DNA from: Sulfopaludibacter sp963835555
Lineage (GTDB): Bacteria; Acidobacteriota; Terriglobia; Bryobacterales; Bryobacteraceae
Assembly: GCA_963835555.1 (NCBI GenBank)
Contig: CAWIGC010000022.1
Coordinates: 1-64,000 of the forward strand
Direction: 5' to 3'
DNA: 64,000 nt
Made by a program: the position numbers and the translations under genes. Positions 35,603 through 46,451 of the stretch are shown in pieces. The notes beneath the pieces are model-generated. The model saw only the letters and a list, made by a program, of their open reading frames with translations, was not told the origin of the DNA and did no database searches. Position 1 is the stretch's first letter, and each line of letters starts with the position of its first letter.

Positions 35603-38556
35603 TGCCGCGATGGGGTCCACCCGTGTCGCACGGCGGGCCGGAATGCACGCCGCGGCCAGAGCCGTGACGATCATGATAGCCAGCGCCGCGGCCGTCGCGA
35701 CGGGATCGGTAGCGGTGAGGCCGAACAACAGCGACGGGGCGAAGCGGTTAGCGGCGAGCGAGGCGGGCACGCCGAGGGCAATTCCCATTCCGAGCAGCAC
35801 CGCCGATTCGCGCAGCACCAGCCATTGCACCCCGCCGCGCGACGCTCCCAGGGCCAGGCGGATGCCGATTTCCCGGGTCCGCCGCACCACCCCGTAAGAG
35901 AGCAGGCCGTACAACCCGGCGCAGGCAATGAGGAGCGCCAGCGCTCCGAAGGCGGCCGAGACCTGGGCGATCATGCGTTCGGTGAAGAGGGCGCGGTTTT
36001 CCAGTTCGGTAAAGGGCACAATGTCGTCGATGGGCAGCGGCGGGTGCATGTCTCGGGAGATGCCCTGAAGCGCCGACGCCAGCGCTCCCGGATCGCCGGA
36101 GGTGCGCACCGCAAGGGTCGCGAACGATGCGGGATCCTGCGCGAACGGGCGGTACAACATGGGCGACGGCGCATCTCGCAGGCTCAGCTAGCGCGTATCC
36201 TTGACGACGCCGACGATTTCGATATCATGCGTTTCGCCGGCGATCCGAAAACTGCGGCCGATCACGCTCGCGCCTGGCAAGTAACACCGCGCGAACTGTT
36301 CATTCACGATAGCGACCGGACCGGCGTTCGCGTCGTCGCGCGCGGTGAAGCCACGGCCCTCCACCAGCGGAATTCCCAAAGCGGCCAGCAGGCCCGGGGA
36401 GATCTTCTGCGTGAACGTATCCAGATATTCGCTGGCACCCGGAAGTTGCACATTAGCGTTCAGGCCCCTGGCCCGTCAGCGGCCGCACGTGGAGGTATCC
36501 GGCGGCGCGAACCCCGTCCACGGCCGCGGCGCGCGCACTCAACGTGTCGAACGCATGGATGCGCTGGGAATCGGTGACCCCGCGGACAATCGGAATATTG
36601 GCGGTGACAATCTGCTCCGGCGCCAGGGCGGGATCGAGTGATTGCAGATTGTGCAACGTGCGGACAAACAGGCCCGTGGTCACCAGCACGGCGGTGCACA
36701 GGCCTACTTCGCCCACCACTAGCCCTACCTTCGCGAGATGGAGCCAATTCGCTCCCGAACAGAGCTGTAAACATTGGACTCGGCGTGATTCTCTCCTAGA
36801 TGAAAGAACATCGTAGAAACCCCGCCCTTTTGGACTACGAACCGCCTCAGAACGGCCTGATTTCGGTCACTATCCGGGCATGGGTGCTCGCGACCAGCGC
36901 CAAATGGCCGCCAAAACCGACCCATTTGGTTTATTGATCAGATCGGCGGAGTACGCAACTTTAGTCCGTTCCAGCAATGGCGGTGAGCTAATTTGGTCGA
37001 CTTGACCAGTTCTTTCATCTAGTAATCACATGGCTCATGAGTGAGCGAACCAGCCATTTAACGGGCTTCTGAACGTTAGTCGTCCCTGCCGCAGCGCTCG
37101 CTCTTGCGAAGGTACCGCTAGGCCGCGGCTGAGCCAGCCCGGTGAGGTGTGGCCCGCGCCGGGCGTTTGGCGCAACCCGGTAAGCGGCGCGGAGCGCGTA
37201 GACCGCAAGGCAGGCACGAGACCGAATAGCAGGCAGGTGACAAGCGTGAGGACGGCGATGAAGCCCAGGACGTGGGCGTCGGGACGGAAAGAAAGATTGG
37301 GCAGAATCGTTGCCCGGTTCGGCGGCAGGAATAGCAGTAGGGATCCGCTGATCCACTGCGCGACAACGATTGCCAGCGTGCCTCCCGCAACTGCCAGGAG
37401 GGCGCTTTCAGTGAGAAGCTGCGAAATGAGGCGCGCCCGCCCCGCTCCGATGGCCTGACGGACAGCCATCTCCCGCTGGCGCGCGGCGGTGGAGGCGAGG
37501 GCCAGGTTGGCCAGGTTCGAAACAGGCGATCAGCAGGACCAACGCGACCAGGAAATCCAGCACCAGCAAGGGCCGTGCGATGCGATTGCGCAAGACGGAG
37601 AGGCCTGTTCCACCATCCTCCACGTGAATGACGCGATGGAGCAGCGCGGAGGCTTCGGCGGCAACCTGCGGCCGCGTCACGCCGGGCCGCATGCGCGCGA
37701 CGAGGCTCACGATGCGACCGCGGCTGCGGTAGGGTTCCTCCTTCGGAATCCAATCTTCGAGTGGAATGAAAATATCGGCCGGCGTGTCCAGCAGGACGCC
37801 GTGAAAGCCCGGCGGCGCGATGCCGATGACGGTGTATCCCACTCCAAACGCTGGAAACGATCGCCGATAGCATCGGGACTGGACTTGTAATGCGCGCGCC
37901 AGTAGCGTTCGCTGATCACCGCCACATGGAGTTCTCCCGGGGCAAAGGTATGGCCGCGCGTGGCACTGACACCGAGCATCTGGAAAGTAGTTGCTGGAAA
38001 CGGCCTGAATGGCGGCTTGCATACTGCGGCCATGATCCATGATTTCGAGAGGTCCGGGAACATACTGAACGCCGGCCGCTCCCGAGAGCAGGCGCGAATG
38101 GGCGCTCAGCAACTCGTAAGCCGGGTAGGCAAACCGATCGCTCGTGGTATCGCGCAACAGCACCAGGCTCCTCGGGTCTTCCACGGGAAGCAGCCGCAGC
38201 AGCAGGCCGTCCAGCACGCTGAAGAGCGCGGTGTTGGCGCCGATGCCCAACGCCAGCGAAAGCACCGCGGCGGCGGCAAACGCAGGGTTCCGGCGCATGT
38301 TGCGCACGGCGAAGCGCAGGTCCTGCAGCACCGCCTGGAGAGGCGGGCAGCACGTTGCGGTCGCGCGTGGAATCGCGCAGGTGGGCGCGATTGCCGAACA
38401 GGCGCGCGGCCTCGCGGCGAGCCTCGCCGGGCGTGGCGCCCGGCGGCGATCAAATCATCGATGCGCTGTTCGAAGTGGAACTGGAACTCCTCATCGATCT
38501 CGGTATCGACGCGGTCCGAGCCGGAACGTATCGCGAAGTCTGCGCAACAGCGACAT
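35591..38556 (-). pseudogene. Decayed ADOP-family permease gene(s)
   Basis: Fragments in several frames follow normal ADOP order. First come MSLLRRLRDTF and VDTEIDEEFQFHFEQRIDDL, then LRFAVRNMRRNPAFAAAAVLSLALGIGANTALF in two blocks. SSNYFQMLGVSATRGHTF, YTVIGIAPPGFHGVLL and MAVRQAIGAGRARLISQLL follow. After an interruption come LVVGEVGLCTAVLVTTGLF, YLDTFTQKISPGLLAALGI and TREIGIRLALGASRGGV. At least eight single-base insertions are needed to link them (about 36454, 37520, 37980, 38341, 38439 and 38511 among others), plus an in-frame TAG at 36188-36190 (KDTR*LSLRD). A 227-bp inverted-repeat element splits the gene at 36796-37022, and both flanks retain an overlapping segment, so two ADOP remnants may be joined here. 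No stop follows the usual DPIAALREE ending. Confidence 0.85.
36796..37022. mobile_element. 227-bp inverted-repeat (MITE-like) insertion
   Basis: Bounded by perfect 14-bp inverted repeats CTAGATGAAAGAAC (36796-36809) and its complement (37009-37022), with GTGATT also repeated just outside each end. It holds no ORF of note and interrupts an ADOP-type coding sequence. This fits a non-autonomous transposable element. No matching transposase is in the window. Confidence 0.55.
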
Positions 38557-38564
38557 GGAGCCTC

Positions 38565-38895
38565 CTACGCAAAATTCAGAATCGTCGCCACCGCCGCCGT
38601 GACGTTCTGCCACTTCTTTTCTTCCGCCGCAAGCTGGCGTCTTCCGGCCGCGGTCAGCTCGTAATATTTGGCCTTCCGGTTGTTGCCGGAAACGCCCCAC
38701 TCCGCACGAATCCATCCGTCCTGTTCCATACGGTGCAGGGCCGGATACAGTGAGCCCTCTTCTACTCGCAGGGCTTCGCTGGACACCGTCTGAATGTGTA
38801 CAACTATGCCGTACCCGGCTGCGCCCGCTTGAGAGTGTTTTCAGAATGAGCAAGTCTAAAGTGCCCTGCAACACATCCGGTCTCCCTTTGCCCAT
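38565..38895 (-). pseudogene. PadR-family regulator with a frameshift
   Basis: From ATG 38895 the sequence MGKGRPDVLQGTLDLLILKTL matches the N-terminus of the intact PadR at 12390. The rest (AGAAGYGIVVHIQTVSSEAL, EEGSLYPALHRMEQDGWIR, NNRKAKYYELTAAGRRQL) is in another frame. Removing one A near 38829 restores a protein of about 109 residues. It directly precedes the decayed ADOP, the usual PadR-ADOP pairing. Whether the break is real or a sequencing insertion cannot be told from the sequence alone. Confidence 0.8.
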
Positions 38896-39019
38896 CCGCT
38901 CTTCCCTAGATGTCTAGGAAGAGCCTAACGCCAAACGCTCCGGGCGTCAAGAAAAACCTGCTTTTCCTGCCCGAACGGCTAGCTGGCAGGCGTCCCGGCA
39001 CAGTGTAAGCTGGTAGAAA

Positions 39020-40903
39020 GTGTCTCCTTCCAAACCCAAGAAAAAACCTGCCGAGGCATTCCGCAGCGTGCGGCCGTTGCTGATGGACCTGGTGCGGCCG
39101 CGGCGCAAACTGCTTTTGCTCGGCTTCGTGCTGACCATCATCGGACAGGTGTGCAGCATGGTTCTGCCGATGAGCAGCAAATACTTCATCGACAACGTCA
39201 TCGGCAAACGCCAAACCCAGTTGCTGGAGCCGTTGATTTTGGCGGTATTGGGCGCCACGCTGATTCAGGCTGCCACCTCGTTCGCGCTGAGCCAACTGTT
39301 ATCCAAGGCGGCGCAGCGGCTCATCGCGGAAATGCGCCGGCGCGTGCAGGAGCACGTGGGACGGCTGTCCGTGTCGTATTACGACGCCAACAAGAGCGGC
39401 CTGCTGGTATCGCGCATCATGAACGACGTGGAAGGTCTGCGCAACCTGGTGGGCACCGGCCTGGTGGATTTCGTGGGCGGCATTCTAAAGGCGCTGCTTG
39501 CGTTGGGCGTGCTGATGTTCATCAGTCCGGTGCTGACCAGCATGGCCCTGGTGTTCATCGTGGCGTTTGCCGGTGGTTTGAGCCAGGCATTCAAGCGCAT
39601 CCGGCCCATCTTCCGCGAGCGCGGCAAGATCACCGCCGAGGTTTCCGGCCGGCTCACCGAATCGCTCTCCGGCGTGCGCGTGGTGAAGGGTTATCATGCC
39701 GAGGCCGCAGAAGCCAAAGTCTTTTCCGGCGGCGTGGAGCGCCTGCTCGATAATGTGCTCCGGAGCATCACGGCGATTTCCATCATGAGTACTTCCGCCA
39801 CCACCATGATGGGTGTGGTGGGCGCGGGCGTGTTGTACCTCGGCTCCCAGCAGATTCTGGCCGGCAAGCTCACCGCGGGTGGCTTGTTCGAGTTCATCTT
39901 TCTACTGGGCTTCCTGGTGGCTCCCATGTTCCAGGTTGTGGGCGTGGGCACACAGATCACCGAAGCCCTGGCGGGCCTGGACCGCACGCAGGAGATCCTC
40001 CACGAAAGGCCCGAGGACGAATCGCAGGCACGCACGAAGAGTGTCGATAGCATTCTGGGCAACGTGGAATTCGACCATGTGAGCTTCGCTTACGACGCGG
40101 GGAAGGAAGTGCTCCACGACGTGAGCTTCGTCTCGCAGCCTGGGACCGTCACGGCATTGGTGGGTCCATCCGGCTCGGGAAAATCGACCATCATCAGTCT
40201 GGTGGCGGCATTTCACGATCCCGGCGAGGGCAAGGTGCTGCTGGACGGGCTCGACCTTTCGACGATTCGCCTGGATTCGTACCGGATCAACCTCGGCGTG
40301 GTGTTGCAGGACACCTTTCTGTTCGATGGCACCATCCGCGAGAATGTGGGGTTCGCCCGGCCCGGAGCCTCCGAGGAAGAGATTCTGTCGGCGTGCCGCA
40401 TTGCGCGCGTGGACGAATTCGCCGAGAAGTTCGAAAAGCAGTACGACACGATTGTAGGGGAGCGCGGCGTGAAGCTTTCCGGCGGACAGCGGCAGCGTGT
40501 CTCGATCGCGCGCGCCATCCTGGCGAATCCGCGCATTCTGATTCTGGACGAAGCCACTTCCAGCCTGGATTCCGAGTCGGAAGCCGCCATTCAAGAGGGC
40601 TTGGCATACCTTATGAAAGGCCGCACCACGTTCGTGATTGCGCACCGCCTGTCCACCATCCGGCGTGCCGACCAGATTCTGGTGGTAGAAAACGGAAGGA
40701 TCGTGGAGCGCGGCACGCACGAGACCCTTTACGATTTGCGCGGGCGCTACTACGACCTGTACACGCGGCAGCACGGGATCGATGCGAATCTGTTTCTGGC
40801 CCCCGGCGAGGGCGATCAGGTGCCGGAAGCCGAGGCCAAGCCGCGCCTGACCGGGGCGGCGGCGCCCACAGCAGCCTCCCTATTGCGTGGCGGAACGGCG
40901 TAA
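39020..40903 (+). CDS. MsbA-like ABC exporter (fused permease/ATPase)
   Basis: 627 residues from GTG 39020. The N-terminal half is a six-helix exporter membrane domain (LLLLGFVLTIIGQVCSMVLP onward). The C-terminal half is a complete ATPase: Walker A GPSGSGKST, Q-loop VVLQDTFLF, signature LSGGQRQR, Walker B ILILDEATSS and switch His in IAHRLSTI. It resembles lipid A or multidrug exporters of the MsbA type and would act as a homodimer in the inner membrane. A Pro/Ala-rich C-terminal tail of ~25 residues is extra. No other lipid A gene is adjacent, so the substrate is not certain. Confidence 0.9.
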   Translation: MSPSKPKKKPAEAFRSVRPLLMDLVRPRRKLLLLGFVLTIIGQVCSMVLPMSSKYFIDNVIGKRQTQLLEPLILAVLGATLIQAATSFALSQLLSKAAQRLIAEMRRRVQEHVGRLSVSYYDANKSGLLVSRIMNDVEGLRNLVGTGLVDFVGGILKALLALGVLMFISPVLTSMALVFIVAFAGGLSQAFKRIRPIFRERGKITAEVSGRLTESLSGVRVVKGYHAEAAEAKVFSGGVERLLDNVLRSITAISIMSTSATTMMGVVGAGVLYLGSQQILAGKLTAGGLFEFIFLLGFLVAPMFQVVGVGTQITEALAGLDRTQEILHERPEDESQARTKSVDSILGNVEFDHVSFAYDAGKEVLHDVSFVSQPGTVTALVGPSGSGKSTIISLVAAFHDPGEGKVLLDGLDLSTIRLDSYRINLGVVLQDTFLFDGTIRENVGFARPGASEEEILSACRIARVDEFAEKFEKQYDTIVGERGVKLSGGQRQRVSIARAILANPRILILDEATSSLDSESEAAIQEGLAYLMKGRTTFVIAHRLSTIRRADQILVVENGRIVERGTHETLYDLRGRYYDLYTRQHGIDANLFLAPGEGDQVPEAEAKPRLTGAAAPTAASLLRGGTA

Positions 40904-40907
40904 AAAA

Positions 40908-40939
40908 GGCCAGACGCATCGTTAAAGATACGTCTGGCC
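40908..40939. terminator. Intrinsic terminator between convergent operons
   Basis: Stem GGCCAGACG / CGTCTGGCC with a 14-base loop. Read on the minus strand it is followed by TTTTTTA, a good Rho-independent terminator for the dehydratase-activase operon. On the plus strand only a weak T-tract follows, after the MsbA-like gene. A second copy of the right arm (GTCTGGCCCC) lies at 40951-40960. Confidence 0.85.
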
Positions 40940-40964
40940 CCTTATAAAACGTCTGGCCCCTTTG

Positions 40965-43900
40965 TCAGTCCCCCGATACCGTCTCGTATTGCGGACTGGC
41001 AGGCTTGCTGGCCTGCAGCGCGCCCAAAGTCACGTGAATCTGAGGCATGGAACCAGTTTCGAACGATTCGCGCACCAGGGCGTCCCGGCTGGAATCTTCC
41101 AGTTTTTCGCGGAGCATCTGGCGGCGCAGGCGCGCTTCGAATTCGGACAACTGCCGCTCGATGTCGGTGGCCTTGTTCTTATTGCGCACCATGTCTTCGC
41201 GATAGCGCTTCAGGAAGTAGCCGATGGTCTCGACGCGAATCCGGATCGAGCCGGTAGGCTTGTTCTCGTCGATATCCTTGAAGCAGAAGTACGGCGTGCC
41301 GGAGTGCTCCACGATCTCTTCCACCACCGTATAGATGGGGGCGTCATGGCCGCACTTGAAGCTGGAAAGCTCCAGCGCCACCAGGTTGGGATGCCGCGCC
41401 ACATATTTGGCGGCCCATACCTTGCGGCTGGTGTTCTCGCTGTAGGAGTTCTTCCAGACATCCAGGATCGACATGGGATGATCGATCTCGCCGGACAGCA
41501 CATCGTCGCCGAAAAGGCGCCAGATGATGTCGTCGTCGATGGGCAGGCAGTCTTCGGTGAAGACCGGGTAGCCGAGCTTCTGGAATTCCTCCAGAATCTC
41601 GTGGTTGACGCCGGGATCGTTGTGATACGGCCGCCCCAGCAACACGACGCCCAGCCTGTCCTCGCGCTCCAGTTGTTCCAGAACTTCGCGGGCGGCGCCG
41701 CGCATCTGGTGAGTTGTTGAACGAATCCAGCGCGCGATAACCTTGCTCCACGGCCCGTTTGTTCTCTTCGGGAGTTAGGCCCAAGATGTCCTTGGAACTG
41801 TTCGAACATCTGCCGCTCCAGCAGTTCCGGCTTGGAGATGTTGACGAACGTATCCATGAACAGCACGCCCTTCTCTTTGAAAAGGTCGCCTTCCTTGGTA
41901 AACGCCGCCTTCACGGCTTCCGGAGTAGCCGCCACCGTGGGACAGGAACGGCTGGCCTGCGTGCCCTGCAACTCGCTGGTGAGGCAATCGATCATCGGGA
42001 AAAAGATGATGTCGAGCGGCTTCTTAGCGTGCACCTTGTATAGCAGGTTGTGCACGTGCGGAATGCCGAGCTTGGAGGGGAAACACGGGTCGATAGCCCC
42101 GCTCTTGGCGCCCTCTTTGTACAGTTCCTCGCTGGTGTACTCGGAGTAGACCAGGTTCTCCGCCTTGATGCCGAGGGAGGCGAAGTAGCCGGTGAAGACC
42201 GGCGTCATCGAGTACATGTTGAGCACGCGCGGCATGCCGATGCGGATCTCGCCGCGCTTCTTGAGCAGTTCGGCGCGCTTCTTCTGCGCCGCGGTGATCT
42301 GGAATTTCGGAGCGGGGTCGGAAACCAGCGGCATGTCCGGCACACGGAACACGCCCTTGGCCGACATCTCCACAAAGTTCGGATTCGCCTTCTTGATCTT
42401 GTCGAGGTTGCCCTTAATGCCGCGCATTTCCTCGATATTTTCCACCGTGCCCTTTTCGCAGGTGGCGATGATCAGGCGCTGTGCTCCGGCTTCCAGCGGG
42501 ACTTTGGTCCGGACCGGCGGTTTGTACTCCGGATTCGGAACCGTCGTCTTGACGTCAATGAACGTGCGCAGGCACTTGTTCTTGCAGAAGTAACAGCGGG
42601 TGGCTTCTTCGCGCGTGGTCTTGTACTGAATGGTGGCGCACTGATCCAGCCCGATGAACGTGCTCTTGCGGCCGTTGTCCCACAGGCGTCCGGCTTCCAA
42701 CGCCGCGCCAATCGCGCCGGCTTCGCCGCAATGCTCGTGCACGATCACGTCGGCCGGCGTTTCCTTGCCTTTGAAACGCGATTCGATGAAATCCACCTGC
42801 GCCTTCACGGCGGCCAGGTTATACTGCGTTCCGCCCTGCAGCAGGAAGCGCGAGCCGATGGCCGAAAGGTTCGGAATCTGCGAAACGTACAGCCAGATGT
42901 TCTTGGGCAGCACATTGCACAAGCCCGCCATGATTTCTTCCGGCTTCCAGCCCTGGCGCTGGAAATCCACGATGTCGCTCTGCATGAACACGGCGCAGCC
43001 ATAGCCGAAACTGGGGAAGCCTTTGGCGCCGAATGCCGTGTCCGCGTATTGCTCCACGGGCACGTTGAAGCCCTGCGCGGTGGATTGCAGGAAGTAACCG
43101 TTGCCGGCCGAACACTGGGTGTTCAGCTTGAAATCTTTGACGCGGTTGTTCTTCAGGATAATGATTTTGATATCCTGCCCGCCCACGTCGCAGATCACGT
43201 CCACGCCTTCGTAGAAGTGCAAGCCGGCTTCGGTGTGAGCCACGGTTTCGACCAGCGCGGCATCGGCGCCAATCACATCCTTCAGAATGTCTTTGGCATA
43301 GCCGGTGGTGCCCACGCCCAGAATCTTCAGCTCCACGCCCTGATCGCGAATCTGCCGGTCGAGTTTCTGCAGCACCTCGATAGTGTCTTCGATCGGATTG
43401 CCTTTGGAAAGCTGATACGTCTTGGCCAGAATCCGGCGCTTATGGTCTTTCGACATCAGCACCGCTTTGGTGGACGTAGATCCGCCATCGATACCGACAA
43501 AACCCTCCACCACTTCGCCCGGCTGGAACTGCGCGGGGACGAATTTCTTGGTGCGGTACTTGGCTTTGAATGCGGCCAGGTCGGCTTCGTCCTTGGCCAG
43601 CCCGCCACCGCCGCCGCGCTTGGATTTTTCTTCCTCGCGGCCCACGTTGACGTACCATTCCAGCTTGTCGAGCCCGATGTACTGGCCTACGCCTTCGTCT
43701 TCGCTCTTGCCGAACTCCACGGATCCGATGGCGGCGAAATACTGCGCGTTGTCGGGCGTTTTGATCAGGTCTTCCGGAGGAACGCCTTCCGGCAGCGGCG
43801 TGTTGCGCTCTTCCCAGATTTTCGGGAATGTTGCTCTTCCAGCAGTCGCGCATGCCCTTGATGTAGCAGTTGGGGCCGCCCAGCAGCAGCACCACCGGCT

Positions 43901-44556
43901 GCAGCGTGTTGCCGCGCGTGAGCACCGAGAGATTCTGCATCACGATGGCTTCGAACAGCGATGCCATCAGCTCATCGGGCGGCACGCCCATCTTCTGCAG
44001 GCCATTGATATCGGTCTCGGCGAACACACCGCACTTGCCCGCCACGGGATGCAGCTTGACGCCCTTATAGCCCATCTCGCAGAGCTGGTCCGAGGGGATG
44101 CGCAGCTTGGCGTTGATCTTATCGATGACCGCGCCGGTGCCGCCGGCGCACTTATCGTTCATCGAAGGAATCTTCTTCTTGCGGCCGGTCTCCGGGTCCT
44201 TCTTGAAGATGATGATCTTGGCGTCCTGCCCGCCCAGTTCGATCACCGAACCGCACTCCGGATACATCCGCTCCACCGCCAGCGATACGGCATTGACTTC
44301 CTGGACGAATTTGGCGCCCAGGTACTTGGCCATGCCGTTGCCGCCCGAACCGGTGATGAACATCCGCGATCGCGCCGCATCGAAACCGTCGATCTCCGTT
44401 TCGAAGCGCTTGCAGGAACTCCAGCACCTTCTCCGGCTGCTTGGTATCGTGCCGCTGGTAATCCTGCCAGAGAATCTGGTCGGTAGCCGCATCGATCACC
44501 ACGGCTTTTACCGTGGTGGAACCGACATCCATGCCGATAAGGAAATTTTTCTCCAT
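40965..44556 (-). CDS. Large 2-hydroxyacyl-CoA dehydratase activase-like protein, frameshifted as given
   Basis: About 1195 residues once four extra bases (near 41710, 41794, 43823, 44412) are removed. It holds two tandem ASKHA ATPase domains of the BcrAD/BadFG/HgdC type. The first has GMDVGSTTVKAVVID, NDKCAGGTGAVI and GKCGVFAETD; the second has GIDGGSTSTKAVLM, NTQCSAGNGYFLQ and GYGCAVFMQSD. Each carries the two Cys that in HgdC bind a shared [4Fe-4S] cluster. A Cys motif RCYFCKNKCLRTF and a DUF2229/HgdB-like part (PVFTGYFASLGI, LLGRPYHNDPGVNHEI) follow. Such activases use ATP to drive low-potential electrons to radical dehydratases or reductases. The substrate here is unknown. A REP-like imperfect palindrome encodes part of the C-terminus (GALQASKPASPQ). 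Confidence 0.85.
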
Positions 44557-46341
44557 GGGTATCTAAGTCTGGCCCGAGTCCCTTCCGCCTTCATGCGTTC
44601 CGCGATGTGCAGCACGAAGTTCGCGGCTCCGCCTACGTACGCCCTTGGTGTGCGGCACCTGGTACAGCGGACGCTTGGTTTCCGGATGCGCTTCCACCCA
44701 GGCGCGCGCACTGGTCCAGCGTGAGTCCGCTCTTTTCCAGCGCCTCGGCAAATTCCTTCTTGGCCTTGTTTTTGGCTTCGCCCAGCGCCATCTGCACGCG
44801 GCTGTGAGCGTTGATTTCGCCTTCGCCGGAGGTCTCGATCGGCAGGTAGATCATGTCCTTGTAAGTCGGAGACCACGGCCGACTGCGCGCCATCGGACTG
44901 CGTGCGAAGGCATGCAGCCGAACGGCTTCACGCGAAGCACCATGTGCGCCAGGTCTTTGTTCGAGTAGTAGATGTTCTTGGCCACTTCCAGGTGGCCTTC
45001 GCCGCCGCCTGCGCGCGAGTTATAGAAAGGATGGCCCAACCGCTGCAATTCGTACTGATCGGTCAGGTGATGCGCGATGCCGCCCAGAGCATCCACAATC
45101 TTGTGATACTCGCCCTTGAAAATGGCCTCCGCCAGTTTCAGCTTGGCCACCTTCTGGCGGTAATTGACTTCGATTTTGGCGCGCGTTCCTAACTTCCAGA
45201 TAGGAGGCAGTACGGCGCCTTCGTCAAGTCCCTTGAAGTCCTTGTACTTCTGCACAACCTGGTGAATCATGTACATGATCCAGGTGCCGATGGGTTCCAC
45301 CAGAACCTGCGCCCCTTCCTTTTGCAGGAAGTTGAACATGTTGAAGTTGCCGTCGCCCTCGGTGGTCTGCGCCCAGAACTCGCCGGTGATCTTGACGATG
45401 GGCTTCACGCGCAGGCGGTCGATCTCGACTTCATTGAACCGGTCGCGGCATCGCTCCAGCGCCGGCACATACTCGTCGCCCTTGAGTTGCTTCACGAACT
45501 TGCCGACGTACTCGGCCGTATCGGAGAAGCCGCCCAGGTATTTGGCCATGCCCTCGTCGAGCTTCCACGGACGCTTCTTGCGGAACACCTCGTGCATGTA
45601 ATCCATGGTCTCGTCGAGAATCCGGTCGGTCTCGCCCGCGGTCGACTTCGTAGGGACGGATGGCATACGCCACTTCATTCATCACGTCGCCGCAATTCAG
45701 CGCGTTCAGGATGCCCAGGAAGAAGTCGAGGTTCATTTCCAGGCCGGCTTCGGCGTCGGACTGGCTGAGCCCGCCGGACTGCTGGAACAGCAGCACGCGG
45801 AAACCGTCGAACCCGGCTGTTGCGCAGCGCCAGGCGGTATTCGGCTTCATACATGCCGAAGCGGCAGGGTCCGCAGGCGCCGGCGGTGAAGAACACGTAG
45901 CGGTCGATGATTTCCTGTTTGGTTAAGCCCTGCTCTTCCAGGCTTTGCAGATACTGCACCAGGTTTCCGACGGTAAAATAGGTGGGGTTGCACTGGCCGT
46001 TGTTGCCGTACTCTTTGCCCGTCTGGAACGCCTTCACGTTGGGAGTGGGCACCGCTTCGGCGCGGTAGCCCAGGCCTTCGAGCGCGCCATGCACCAGCTT
46101 CTCATGCTTCCAGGTGAGCCCGCCAAACAGCAGCGTGGTCTTGCCGCGCTGGTCCTTCGTGAAAGGCTTTTCCACCGGCTTTTTGAAGTGGTGGACCTCG
46201 CGTTTGGCGAAGCCGGCTTCCCGCTCCAACCGCGCGCGTTCTTCCGCAAGGCGTTGCTGGATGATGTCTTCGATGGAATGACCGATCTGTACGAGGTTGG
46301 CAGGGGTGTGTGGCTTTCGGTTCGACAGGCTGAGTGCTCAT
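44508..46341 (-). CDS. Partner of the activase (dehydratase-like subunit), frameshifted as given
   Basis: About 600 residues after removing seven single-base insertions (near 44640, 44710, 44864, 44904, 45641, 45818, 46302). The sequence runs MSTQPVEPKATHP, ANLVQIGHSIEDIIQQRLAEE, TTLLFGGLTWKHEKLVHGAL, GNNGQCNPTYFTVGNLVQYLQ and GACGPCRFGMYEAEYRLAL, then VKITGEFWAQTTEGDGNFNMFNF broken across two blocks. The conserved Cys in GQCNPTY and GACGPCRFG suggest Fe-S binding. It resembles the uncharacterised family usually encoded next to, or fused with, giant CoA-activases. The exact 3' end is uncertain (44508 or 44563). Confidence 0.8.
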
Positions 46342-46451
46342 AAGATGCGCTTCTTTCCCAGTTTGAAGTCATTTTGCCGCTTTAAGCGATTGAAAGAAAT
46401 AGGTATTCCATCGAATGGCGACTTTCCTGATGGAATGGGGGATATAGGGGA

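Noticed and set aside
40965..46341. Programmed +1 frameshifting in the activase operon
   Set aside because: The roughly eleven shift sites share no slippery sequence, stop context or downstream structure, and similar insertions occur in unrelated genes, so sequencing or assembly insertions are simpler.
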